Positions 18,019 through 26,042 of a DNA stretch of 64,000 nt are shown here, in pieces (the stretch's first letter is position 1; every line of letters begins with the position of its first letter). The stretch lies in contig NZ_LWID01000001.1 of NCBI RefSeq assembly GCF_029783845.1, positions 2,327,501 to 2,391,500 of the forward strand. The letters run 5' to 3'. Made by a program: the position numbers and the translations under genes. This stretch comes from Volucribacter amazonae (GTDB lineage: Bacteria; Pseudomonadota; Gammaproteobacteria; Enterobacterales; Pasteurellaceae). The notes beneath the pieces are model-generated. The model ran no database searches. It was not told where the DNA came from and was given only the letters and a program-made list of their open reading frames with translations.

Positions 18019-18612
18019 TTAGCTAAGCGGGATTATGGTTTCTGAATCAAGTTTAGGATCAATATTTTCTTGTTTTTTAGGGGCAATATTGGGATTATCT
18101 GTTGGCAATTTTTCCGTTTTATTTTTATTATTGTCGCCTAATAAGGCTTTCTGTAAACGTGAAAAATTGCTATTTTCCGCTAGCCAAATAGCAATAACGG
18201 CATCACTAAATGCCGCATCAAAATTATGGTTAAGCACTGTATCATTTAATACAAAATAGCCTTCATTCTCCATAGCAATATAACTAAGTTGATCATTGGG
18301 TTGTAAGTCAGGAAAAATGGCTTGTAAATCTTCTAATACTTTATGTTTATCAAATCCTTCAATATTGAGGGAATTCATTTCTTTCATTAGGGTTATGGCA
18401 AAACTTTTTCCCTCTACGGGTTTATTAAATTTGATGGTTAGCATTAAAGGGCGAATACCTGCTTGATATTCCCCTGTTTCAGTATAAAGTGCAATGGTAT
18501 AGACATGAAAAGGCCCCCAAGTATAATCGGCTTTGCCTACCATTTTCCATTGGGCGAAAAGTAAGCTAGGTAAGCCATAACAGAATAGGAATAAAAGGGA
18601 TTTTAATTTCAT
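18019..18612 (-). CDS. Exported protein of the chalcone isomerase-like family
   Basis: 197 aa. A signal peptide occupies ~1-20 (cut after LLFA). The mature part begins WKMVGKADYTWGPFHVYTIALY, followed by a second typical block PLMLTIKFNKPVEGKSF. This WGPF/VYxxxLY layout is what I know from secreted bacterial chalcone isomerase-like domains, whose function is undetermined. The last ~40 residues are polar and low complexity. It is convergent with the DUF454 gene and downstream of cca on the same strand. Confidence 0.65.
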   Translation of the reverse strand: MKLKSLLFLFCYGLPSLLFAQWKMVGKADYTWGPFHVYTIALYTETGEYQAGIRPLMLTIKFNKPVEGKSFAITLMKEMNSLNIEGFDKHKVLEDLQAIFPDLQPNDQLSYIAMENEGYFVLNDTVLNHNFDAAFSDAVIAIWLAENSNFSRLQKALLGDNNKNKTEKLPTDNPNIAPKKQENIDPKLDSETIIPLS

Positions 18613-18651
18613 AGTCTATGTATTAAAGTCATTAATTTTGCCATTATAATG

Positions 18652-19914
18652 CTAAATTGAGGATTGGTGTAGGGGATTTTTAACCCTATTTTTATACTCC
18701 CTCACTACTTGGGTGCGTCTTTTATCTAGTTCATTTTTAATGCCTTGTTTTTGATAGCCTTCGGCAATAATTTGTTGCACATCAACTTGGCGAGCTAATT
18801 GATAGGCTTGCTGTATATAGTCTTTTTGTGGATAAGGGCGTTGTTCAAAACCTAGACGACCTTGGCTGTCTGCTTGACAAACTAATAGTAAATTTTGTAG
18901 CCGATCAGGTTTACGCCATACATCAATATGATTAAATAGTCGGATAAGGGTTTCAGGGCGAAGTTCATAGGCACGATGGATATGGCTATGATATTGGCAA
19001 CAGATTTGTGCTAATTGGTAAAATTCATTTGGGACTTTTAGCCGTTGACAAAGATTAGCAAGGGGAATAAGCCCTTTTTGTTCGTGTCCATAATGATGAG
19101 GATAAAGAGATTTTGGAGTTAAACCTTTGCCTAAATCATGACAAATTGCTGCAAAACGAACCGCACTTTTATGGGGGGAATGTTGGCTAAGTGCAGTGGC
19201 TTGTTGTAAAACCATTAGGCTATGAATAAAACTATCAATTTCTGGGTGGTGTTTGGCGGGATTAGGTACACCATTTAATTTGTCTAATTCTGGAAAAAGG
19301 ACAGTTAATGCGCCAACTTGTTGTAATACTTGGAAATAAACCTCAGGGTTATTTTCATTTAATGCCTTTTCGGTTTCTAGCCATACACGTTCCGCTGAAA
19401 GTGTGGTTAATTCACCTGCTTGGTTAATTTGTTGCATTAAGGCTAAGGTTTCTTCTGCGATTTTAAACCCTAAATAATGAAAACGTGCGGCAAAGCGTGC
19501 TACCCTTAATACTCTTAACGGATCTTCGCTAAATGCGGAGGAAATATGGCGTAATATGCCTTGTTTTAAATCTTGAATTCCGCCATAAGGATCGTAGAAA
19601 TTGCCTTGTTGATCTTGGGCAATAGCATTAATCGTGAGATCACGCCGTAAAAGGTCTTGCTCTAGGCTCACATTGGGATTGCTGTCGCAGATAAAGCCAG
19701 TATAACCTTGTCCTGCTTTGCGTTCGGTACGAGCGAGGGCATATTCTTGCTTGGTTTGGGGGTGAAGAAAAACAGGGAAGTCTTTGCCCACAGGTTGAAA
19801 TCCCTGTTTTAATAATTGTTCAGGGCTTGCCCCTACTACCACCCAATCTTTATCTTTAATGGGTAAACAAAGGAGCTGATCTCTGATCGCTCCGCCGACT
19901 AAATAAATTTGCAT
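18652..19914 (-). CDS. cca: Multifunctional CCA-adding enzyme with HD domain
   Basis: Adds or repairs the CCA end of tRNAs; the E. coli-type enzyme also has phosphatase and phosphodiesterase activities. The nucleotidyltransferase motif YLVGGAIRD with the metal-binding DKDW lies at the N terminus, followed by RRDLTINAIA and the RVLRVARFAARF helix. The HD domain (AICHDLGKGLTP) follows at mid-length. 420 aa is typical. I use the ATG at 19914 (MQIYLVGG), as in E. coli, instead of codons overlapping the upstream gene. It lies directly downstream of ygiM, as in E. coli and Haemophilus. Confidence 0.95.
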   Translation of the reverse strand: MQIYLVGGAIRDQLLCLPIKDKDWVVVGASPEQLLKQGFQPVGKDFPVFLHPQTKQEYALARTERKAGQGYTGFICDSNPNVSLEQDLLRRDLTINAIAQDQQGNFYDPYGGIQDLKQGILRHISSAFSEDPLRVLRVARFAARFHYLGFKIAEETLALMQQINQAGELTTLSAERVWLETEKALNENNPEVYFQVLQQVGALTVLFPELDKLNGVPNPAKHHPEIDSFIHSLMVLQQATALSQHSPHKSAVRFAAICHDLGKGLTPKSLYPHHYGHEQKGLIPLANLCQRLKVPNEFYQLAQICCQYHSHIHRAYELRPETLIRLFNHIDVWRKPDRLQNLLLVCQADSQGRLGFEQRPYPQKDYIQQAYQLARQVDVQQIIAEGYQKQGIKNELDKRRTQVVREYKNRVKNPLHQSSI

Positions 19915-19915
19915 T

Positions 19916-20530
19916 TTATGCCCAACCATCACGACGGCGACGGCGTTTTGGTAAAATAAATGGGATAATTAATCCTAGAATAAGCCCAACGCCGAGTACA
20001 GAACCACCATAAATAAACCATTGGATAGCGATTTCCCGTTTGCCCGCATCAAGCATCGCTTCTAAATCACGGTTTTTATTGCGTGTTATTTCAAGTTCAC
20101 GATTAAGCTGTGAATTGCGTTCTAATAATTCGCTACTTTGTTGCTCGGCTTGTTTGGTACGGCGTTGCATTTCGGCGGTACGCTGTTGCCAGTCTTCATC
20201 TAATTTATTGAGTTTTAAGGTTAACTCTTGGATTTGGCGTTTTAATTGTGGATTTTCTTCACGACTACTTGGGCTATCGCTAAGTTCGCTAGTGAGAATC
20301 CAAGCCTCACGATTACGGCTATCACGAATCAAACTATATTTATCTTTTTGGTTTAATACGGTAACTTTTTCGCCAGCTTGGATTGCACCTGCAATACGGT
20401 ATTGATCACCTGCACCACGACGTAGAAAGGTATTTAAGTTTTCGCTCACATAGCGTGTTTCAGCAATTACTTGTTGAGCAAAAGCTAGGCATAAGATAAT
20501 AGGAAGAAAGATTTTTGTGATAGTTTTCAT
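19916..20530 (-). CDS. ygiM: SH3-domain membrane-anchored protein (YgiM family)
   Basis: 204 aa. A signal-like N terminus (~1-23) is followed by a bacterial SH3 domain (VSENLNTFLRRGAGDQYRI), a long coiled coil (~90-165, rich in Q, E, R, L), and one C-terminal transmembrane helix with a basic tail (PKRRRRRDGWA). This matches the SH3-and-anchor family. The function is unknown; an envelope-side role is implied by topology. The stop codon lies one base from the cca ATG, so the two are translationally close. Confidence 0.85.
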   Translation of the reverse strand: MKTITKIFLPIILCLAFAQQVIAETRYVSENLNTFLRRGAGDQYRIAGAIQAGEKVTVLNQKDKYSLIRDSRNREAWILTSELSDSPSSREENPQLKRQIQELTLKLNKLDEDWQQRTAEMQRRTKQAEQQSSELLERNSQLNRELEITRNKNRDLEAMLDAGKREIAIQWFIYGGSVLGVGLILGLIIPFILPKRRRRRDGWA

Positions 20531-20559
20531 AATATCCTTAAATATGTTTGAGAGAGTGC

Positions 20560-20665
20560 TATAGTCGTTCCACTTTAAAATGATACAGCGTTGGTACGCC
20601 TCGCCGTACTACTTGTACTGTCTTCGGCATACCGCCTTGTCTCATTTTAAATTGAAACGACTATA
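20560..20665 (-). repeat. Palindromic MITE-like repeat, full copy 2
   Basis: A 106 bp copy opening TATAGTCGTTCCACTTTAAA and closing TTTAAATTGAAACGACTATA. It lies between the ygiM-cca unit and the phosphate transporter unit, both transcribed leftward. The element is nearly symmetric, so strand is nominal. Confidence 0.85.
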
Positions 20666-20690
20666 TTAATCATAGTACTCTCTTGTGGAA

Positions 20691-21953
20691 TTAACGGAAA
20701 ATCGCGTTTAAAATAGAGTAAATAATAATTGCACCAATAGCACCTGCTGGTAGAGTAACTACCCAAGAAGCCACAATATTACGGATCACATTTAAATTTA
20801 GTGCGGCGATACCGCGGGCAAAGCCCACCCCTAATACTGCACCTACTAGGGTTTGCGTAGTGGAAATAGGTAAGCCTGTACCAGAAGCAATGACTACGGT
20901 AATGGCACAAGCAAATTCAGCGGAGAAACCACGACTTGGGGTTAAATCGGTAATTCCTGTACCAATGGTTCCCATAACACGATAGCCCATAACCGCCATA
21001 CCTAGCACAATGCCAAATGCTCCTAGCGGTAAAATCCACCACACTAATTGAGATTTGGCGACGATTTCGCCGTTATGTTCAATAATGGATACTACTGCTG
21101 ATAAGGGGCCAATAGCATTGGCAACGTCATTAGAACCATGGGCAAATGCCATAGAACAAGCGGTCATTAACATTAAAATACTAAAGACTTTTTCAACCCC
21201 ACCGAATGTTCCTCCTTGAATACGATTTTTGAAGGATTCGCTGCGTAAATAAAAGTGGCAAGCAATAATGGCAAGAATTGCAATAGAGAGGGAAATAAAA
21301 AAGGTTTCTGTTAAGGTAAGGTGTAAACCAACGTGTTTTAATCCTTTGGTTAAGGTAACAATACAGAGGATAAAGGCGGTTAACCCCATATAATAAGGCC
21401 CAAAACGTTTGGCATTTTTCAGGGGTTCTTCCGTATCAAAGATCAGTTTTTGCGTGCTGATAAAAATACTATAAGAAACAATACCCGCTACCACAGGGGT
21501 AATAAACCAACTGCCTACAATATTGCGAATTTCGCCCCATTCTACCGCTTGTGAACCCACAGTAACTAAGGCAAAACCAATAATTGCTCCAATAATGGAA
21601 TGAGTGGTAGATACAGGCCAGCCCATTCTAGAAGCAATAAATAACCAAACACCGGCGGCTAATAAGGCTGACATCATACCTAACACGAGGGTATCTGGTG
21701 TATCGGCAAATTGGGTTGGATCAATAATTCCACTTTTAATGGTTTCGGTAACTTCGCCACCGGCAAGATAAGCCCCAGCAAATTCAAAAACCATTGCGAT
21801 AAGAATGGCTTGTTTAGCGGTAATCGTTCCTGAACCTACTGAGGTACCCATGGCGTTGGAGACATCATTAGCACCAATACCAAATGCCATTAATAAGCCA
21901 AAAATTGCGGTTAAAATAATAAATAAGGAGCCATACTGGTTGATAATTTCCAT
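20691..21953 (-). CDS. Inorganic phosphate transporter, PiT family
   Basis: Inner-membrane, cation-coupled phosphate importer of 420 aa with about ten helices. It has the two signature repeats of the family: GANDVSNAMGTSVGS near the N terminus (~27-41) and AHGSNDVANAIGPLSAV in the second half, plus PVSTTHSIIGAIIGF and PISTTQTLVGAVLGVG. It is the second gene of a two-gene unit with the DUF47 protein upstream, a pairing common in bacteria, with PhoU-like control of the carrier. Confidence 0.93.
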   Translation of the reverse strand: MEIINQYGSLFIILTAIFGLLMAFGIGANDVSNAMGTSVGSGTITAKQAILIAMVFEFAGAYLAGGEVTETIKSGIIDPTQFADTPDTLVLGMMSALLAAGVWLFIASRMGWPVSTTHSIIGAIIGFALVTVGSQAVEWGEIRNIVGSWFITPVVAGIVSYSIFISTQKLIFDTEEPLKNAKRFGPYYMGLTAFILCIVTLTKGLKHVGLHLTLTETFFISLSIAILAIIACHFYLRSESFKNRIQGGTFGGVEKVFSILMLMTACSMAFAHGSNDVANAIGPLSAVVSIIEHNGEIVAKSQLVWWILPLGAFGIVLGMAVMGYRVMGTIGTGITDLTPSRGFSAEFACAITVVIASGTGLPISTTQTLVGAVLGVGFARGIAALNLNVIRNIVASWVVTLPAGAIGAIIIYSILNAIFR

Positions 21954-21981
21954 TGTCTTTTCCTATTTAATATAAACATTA

Positions 21982-22662
21982 TTACGAGCGAGCAATCATT
22001 AGTTCAATGCGTGAGCCAACACGTTGAGCTTGGTCCGCAAGTACACCGACCCATTCAATAATTTTGTATAAAAACATCATATCAATAGGGTTATATTCTG
22101 TTTCAATTTTCATTAATTCACGTCTTAATTTAATTTGCATACGATCAGTATCGTCTTCAATGGCATCTAATTCATTGATCATATTATTAACTAACGTCAA
22201 TTCACGTCCACGAAAGCCCGTTTCAAGCAGTTGATCCATTTCATCAATCACTTTATGAGCTTGTTGTGCAGCATCAATACTGCGTTGTAAAAAGTGAAGA
22301 AAATCCTTTTGAATAAGGGTAGGGATTGCTAATTGACGCCCAATAACACGCCCGGCAATATCTTTAGCATAGTTCGCCAATTTATCTTGCTGAGTGACTA
22401 ATTCAAGTAAATCGGTACGATCAATAGGCAGGAATAAACCTCTTGGCAGTTTTAGACGGATTTCACGTTTTAATGTGTCCGCTCGGCGTTCCAATTCAGA
22501 AATTTTCACGCGTAATTCTTCTGCTTCTTCCCATTGATCCGCAAAGGTTTTTTCAAAAAAAGGCACTAATAACGCACAGCTATCCGTTACCTTTGCGGAG
22601 TGCTTTTGTAAAGGTTTTAATGGGGAATGAGCAAACAATCCCAAAATATTATTCATCGCCAT
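21982..22662 (-). CDS. DUF47 / PhoU-like phosphate transport accessory protein
   Basis: 226 aa, wholly helical in appearance and charged, with the family opening NNILGLFAHSPLKPLQKH and the closing KIIEWVGVLADQAQRVGSR. DUF47 proteins resemble PhoU, bind metal clusters through acidic/helical bundles and accompany PiT carriers. The start has GGAG nine bases upstream. It ends 28 bases before the phosphate transporter gene, so they form one operon. Confidence 0.88.
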   Translation of the reverse strand: MAMNNILGLFAHSPLKPLQKHSAKVTDSCALLVPFFEKTFADQWEEAEELRVKISELERRADTLKREIRLKLPRGLFLPIDRTDLLELVTQQDKLANYAKDIAGRVIGRQLAIPTLIQKDFLHFLQRSIDAAQQAHKVIDEMDQLLETGFRGRELTLVNNMINELDAIEDDTDRMQIKLRRELMKIETEYNPIDMMFLYKIIEWVGVLADQAQRVGSRIELMIARS

Positions 22663-22701
22663 ATCAGGTTACTCCGATAAATTAATCATTTCTATGGTCA
22701 T

Positions 22702-22801
22702 TATAATCGTCCCACTTTAAAATAATACACATTGGCACGCCTCACTGTACTCTTTGTACTGTCTTCGGCGTGTCGTCTTATTTTAAATTGAAACCACTAT
22801 A
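22702..22801 (-). repeat. Palindromic MITE-like repeat, copy 3
   Basis: A 100 bp copy with slightly worn ends (TATAATCGTCCCACTTTAAA and TTTAAATTGAAACCACTATA) and a shortened interior. It lies upstream of the phosphate transport operon and of the divergent CYTH gene. Confidence 0.8.
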
Positions 22802-22973
22802 CTGTTACAATAAGCATAAAAATTTATGCTAACCAGTAAAATTTATGCGAATATTACAAGATATAGCATTGAAATTCACGATTTTTCAGTGAAAAACTTT
22901 GTTTTTATTGGTGAACAAAATAAGTTTTTGACTAAAAATTATTGCTAACTATTTGATTTAATAAGGTTTTATG

Positions 22974-24059
22974 ATGAATAAAGAAATTGAATTAAAATTG
23001 ACAGTAAACTCGGCTTTTGCTGATTTTTTGAGCCAGCAAATCAGTGATTTTCATCTTTTAGAGCAAAAAGAACGTTTTTTGACAAATTGTTATTATGATA
23101 CCGCTGAACATTTCTTTGCCAAACATCAAATGGGCTTGCGTGTACGAGGCGAAAATGAACATTTTGTCTTGACCTTAAAAACCAAAGGACAAGTGCAAGC
23201 AGGGTTACATATTCGCCCAGAATATAATATGCCTTTATTTTCTTCATCGCCAACATTGCAGCAATTTGCTGAGCATTTTGCCGATAATCCCATTGACGAA
23301 TTGGCAGACAAGGATTTATACCAATTAGAACAACAATTAATACCAATTTTTCGTACCGATTTTTGTCGTCAGAGCTGGCAAATTGATTTAGCCAATAATA
23401 GTGAAGTGGAAGTGGCGTTAGATCGAGGGGAGATTATTGTGAGTGAAAAGGCTAAAATGCCAATTTGCGAAGTAGAATTTGAATTAACTCAAGGTAATCT
23501 TGCTGATTTATTCCGCTTTATTAAAAATTTAACCTTAACTGACGGTATTCGTTTAAGTTCTTGCAGTAAAGCGGAGCGAGGCTATCAATTAGCAAAAATT
23601 ACTGAATTATCCCCACAGGATTGGGTGGCGAAATGGTGTCATTTTTTGACTCATGTACAACAGCAAAATTCTCGTCAAATTTTGACCGCACTTTTACAAT
23701 ATGAACAGCAGTTAATTGAAGAAACGGTGGGATTAGGTGCTGATTATTTTGCGGATACCTTTATTCATACTGTAGAGCGAGTTGGAGCGTTTTTCAATCT
23801 TTATCATTATTATCAAGATAACGCTAAATTATTGGGACAAACCCTTGAACAAAGGCAATCCATTGTGCCAATAGATGAAGATATTATTCAAGAGCTTATT
23901 GAAACGAATGATTATCTCTATCAAGGGATAAAACAAATTATTCGCCAACATAGTGAAAAGCAAAATAATCAACAAGCAATGCAGGCGTTAATTGAATTGT
24001 TGCATTTAGGCAGTTATGTGCCAAGATTAATCAATTTATTATGGCTAACTCAGGAGTAA
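22974..24059 (+). CDS. CYTH-domain inorganic triphosphatase, YgiF-like
   Basis: 361 aa. The N-terminal CYTH tunnel enzyme domain (~1-200) carries the defining ExExK motif (E4, E6, K8 in NKEIELKL), RVRGENEHFVLTLKTKG and ALDRGEI; such enzymes hydrolyse inorganic triphosphate. In E. coli YgiF a CHAD domain follows, but here the C-terminal ~160 residues are shorter and lack an evident series of conserved histidines. I use the second of two adjacent ATGs, 7 bases from AAGG. It ends three bases before radA and probably shares its transcript. Confidence 0.85.
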   Translation: MNKEIELKLTVNSAFADFLSQQISDFHLLEQKERFLTNCYYDTAEHFFAKHQMGLRVRGENEHFVLTLKTKGQVQAGLHIRPEYNMPLFSSSPTLQQFAEHFADNPIDELADKDLYQLEQQLIPIFRTDFCRQSWQIDLANNSEVEVALDRGEIIVSEKAKMPICEVEFELTQGNLADLFRFIKNLTLTDGIRLSSCSKAERGYQLAKITELSPQDWVAKWCHFLTHVQQQNSRQILTALLQYEQQLIEETVGLGADYFADTFIHTVERVGAFFNLYHYYQDNAKLLGQTLEQRQSIVPIDEDIIQELIETNDYLYQGIKQIIRQHSEKQNNQQAMQALIELLHLGSYVPRLINLLWLTQE

Positions 24060-24062
24060 ATC

Positions 24063-25442
24063 ATGGCGAAAGCAGCAAAAACCGCTTATGTGTGCAATGA
24101 ATGTGGGGCAGATTATCCGCGTTGGCAAGGGCAATGTTCCGCTTGTAAATCTTGGAATACCATTACTGAAGTGCGTTTAGCCCCAGCCAAGTCGGCAAAG
24201 GGCGATCGTTTTAGTGGCTATGCGGGGGAAACTCAAGCGAAAATTCAGACCTTAGCTGAGATTAGCTTACAAGAAACGCCAAGATTTGGCAGTGGTTTTA
24301 ATGAATTAGATCGAGTATTAGGGGGCGGCATTGTACCGGGATCGGCGATTTTAATTGGTGGGCACCCGGGGGCGGGCAAATCCACCTTATTGTTGCAAGT
24401 GATGTGTCAATTATCGCAAAAAATGACCACACTTTATGTTACAGGGGAAGAATCTTTGCAACAAGTAGCGATGCGTGCCAACCGTTTAGGTTTGCCTACG
24501 GATCAGTTACAAATGTTATCGGAAACCTCAGTGGAGCAAATTTGCCATTTGGCGGATCAGCTTAAACCTCAACTCATTGTGATTGATTCAATTCAAGTTA
24601 TGCACCTTGCGGATATTCAGTCTTCGCCCGGAAGTGTAGCACAGGTGCGAGAATGTGCATCATTTTTAACCCGTTATGCGAAAACCCGTCAGGTGGCGAT
24701 TGTGATGGTGGGGCATGTTACTAAAGACGGTACCTTGGCTGGTCCAAAGGTTTTGGAACACGTGATTGATTGCTCCTTATTGTTAGAGGGAGAAACGGAT
24801 TCTCGCTATCGTACCTTGCGTAGCCATAAAAATCGTTTTGGGGCGGTAAATGAACTTGGAGTATTTGCCATGACGGAACAAGGTTTACGTGAAGTGAAAA
24901 ACCCTTCAGCCATTTTTCTTAGCCGAGGCGATGAGCAAACCTCAGGGAGTTCGGTAATGGTGTTATGGGAAGGAACTCGCCCTCTTTTGGTGGAAATTCA
25001 AGCCTTGGTGGATCATTCAATGTTAGCTAACCCTCGCCGAGTTGCTGTGGGATTAGAGCAAAATCGCTTAGCCTTATTATTAGCAGTGTTACATCGGCAT
25101 GGTGGTTTGCAAATGTCCGATCAAGATGTGTTCGTTAATGTGGTGGGCGGTGTTAAGGTGAGTGAAACCAGTGCGGATCTTGCTTTGTTACTCGCCTTGA
25201 TTTCCAGTTTTCGTAACAACCCTTTACCGCAAGATTTAGTGGTTTTTGGTGAAGTGGGGTTGGCGGGCGAAATTCGTCCTGTGCCTAGTGGGCAAGAACG
25301 CATTTATGAAGCAGCGAAACATGGTTTTAAACGTGCTATCGTACCTTTTGCTAATAAACCGAAAAGTGCGGTCAAAAATATGCAAGTTTTTACCGTAAAA
25401 AAATTGGTAGATGCTTTAGCAATATTGGAACAATTTGATTGA
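24063..25442 (+). CDS. radA: DNA repair protein RadA (Sms)
   Basis: RecA-like motor that helps branch migration and, in naturally competent bacteria, extends D-loops during transformation. The 459 aa protein has an N-terminal zinc finger (CNECG ... CSAC), Walker A GGHPGAGKSTLL, the RadA-specific KNRFG (SHKNRFGAVNE), and a C-terminal Lon-like domain (VVGGVKVSETSADLALLLAL). Its role in transformation fits a genome rich in uptake signals; one such signal lies near the gene's end (25364-25372). Confidence 0.96.
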   Translation: MAKAAKTAYVCNECGADYPRWQGQCSACKSWNTITEVRLAPAKSAKGDRFSGYAGETQAKIQTLAEISLQETPRFGSGFNELDRVLGGGIVPGSAILIGGHPGAGKSTLLLQVMCQLSQKMTTLYVTGEESLQQVAMRANRLGLPTDQLQMLSETSVEQICHLADQLKPQLIVIDSIQVMHLADIQSSPGSVAQVRECASFLTRYAKTRQVAIVMVGHVTKDGTLAGPKVLEHVIDCSLLLEGETDSRYRTLRSHKNRFGAVNELGVFAMTEQGLREVKNPSAIFLSRGDEQTSGSSVMVLWEGTRPLLVEIQALVDHSMLANPRRVAVGLEQNRLALLLAVLHRHGGLQMSDQDVFVNVVGGVKVSETSADLALLLALISSFRNNPLPQDLVVFGEVGLAGEIRPVPSGQERIYEAAKHGFKRAIVPFANKPKSAVKNMQVFTVKKLVDALAILEQFD

Positions 25443-25555
25443 TGAGGATTGTGGGGAATAATAAGGTTAATAGCAAGGAAAAATAGTGTAGAATAAGCAA
25501 GTTTGTCAAATGAAGTCAGTAATGATGAAGTATGTGTATAAAATAGGACAGGAGT

Positions 25556-26035
25556 ATGGATAAGAAATTAGTTAAAGCACTGGATCACATTGATATAAAA
25601 ATTTTAAATGAACTACAACGCAATGGTAAAATTTCAAATATTGATTTGTCTAAAAAAGTGGGCTTATCGCCAACGCCTTGTTTAGAGCGAGTAAAACGTT
25701 TAGAAAAACAAGGGGTTATTATGGGCTATCGTGCCTTATTAAACCCAGAGCTATTGGATTCGCCATTATTGGTGATTGTGGAAATTACTTTAGTACGGGG
25801 CAAACCTGATGTTTTTGAAGAATTTAATGCGGCAGTACAACAGCTTGACGAAATTCAAGAATGTCATTTAGTCTCAGGGGATTTTGATTATTTACTTAAA
25901 ACAAGAGTGGCGGATATGGCAGCCTATCGTAAATTATTAGGCACAACCTTGCTACGTTTACCCGGTGTTAATGATACTCGTACTTATGTAGTCATGGAAG
26001 AAGTGAAACAGACGAATTTTTTACAATTAAAATAA
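25556..26035 (+). CDS. lrp: Leucine-responsive regulatory protein
   Basis: Global transcription regulator of amino-acid metabolism and transport. The 159 aa protein has the AsnC/Lrp winged helix (LDHIDIKILNELQRNGKISN, then LSKKVGLSPTPCLERVKRLEKQG) and the C-terminal RAM ligand domain (VVEITLV-type strand, CHLVSGDFDYLLK). It is nearly the length of E. coli Lrp (164 aa). It ends seven bases before ftsK, an order also recalled from E. coli and Haemophilus. Confidence 0.93.
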   Translation: MDKKLVKALDHIDIKILNELQRNGKISNIDLSKKVGLSPTPCLERVKRLEKQGVIMGYRALLNPELLDSPLLVIVEITLVRGKPDVFEEFNAAVQQLDEIQECHLVSGDFDYLLKTRVADMAAYRKLLGTTLLRLPGVNDTRTYVVMEEVKQTNFLQLK

Positions 26036-26042
26036 CGATAAG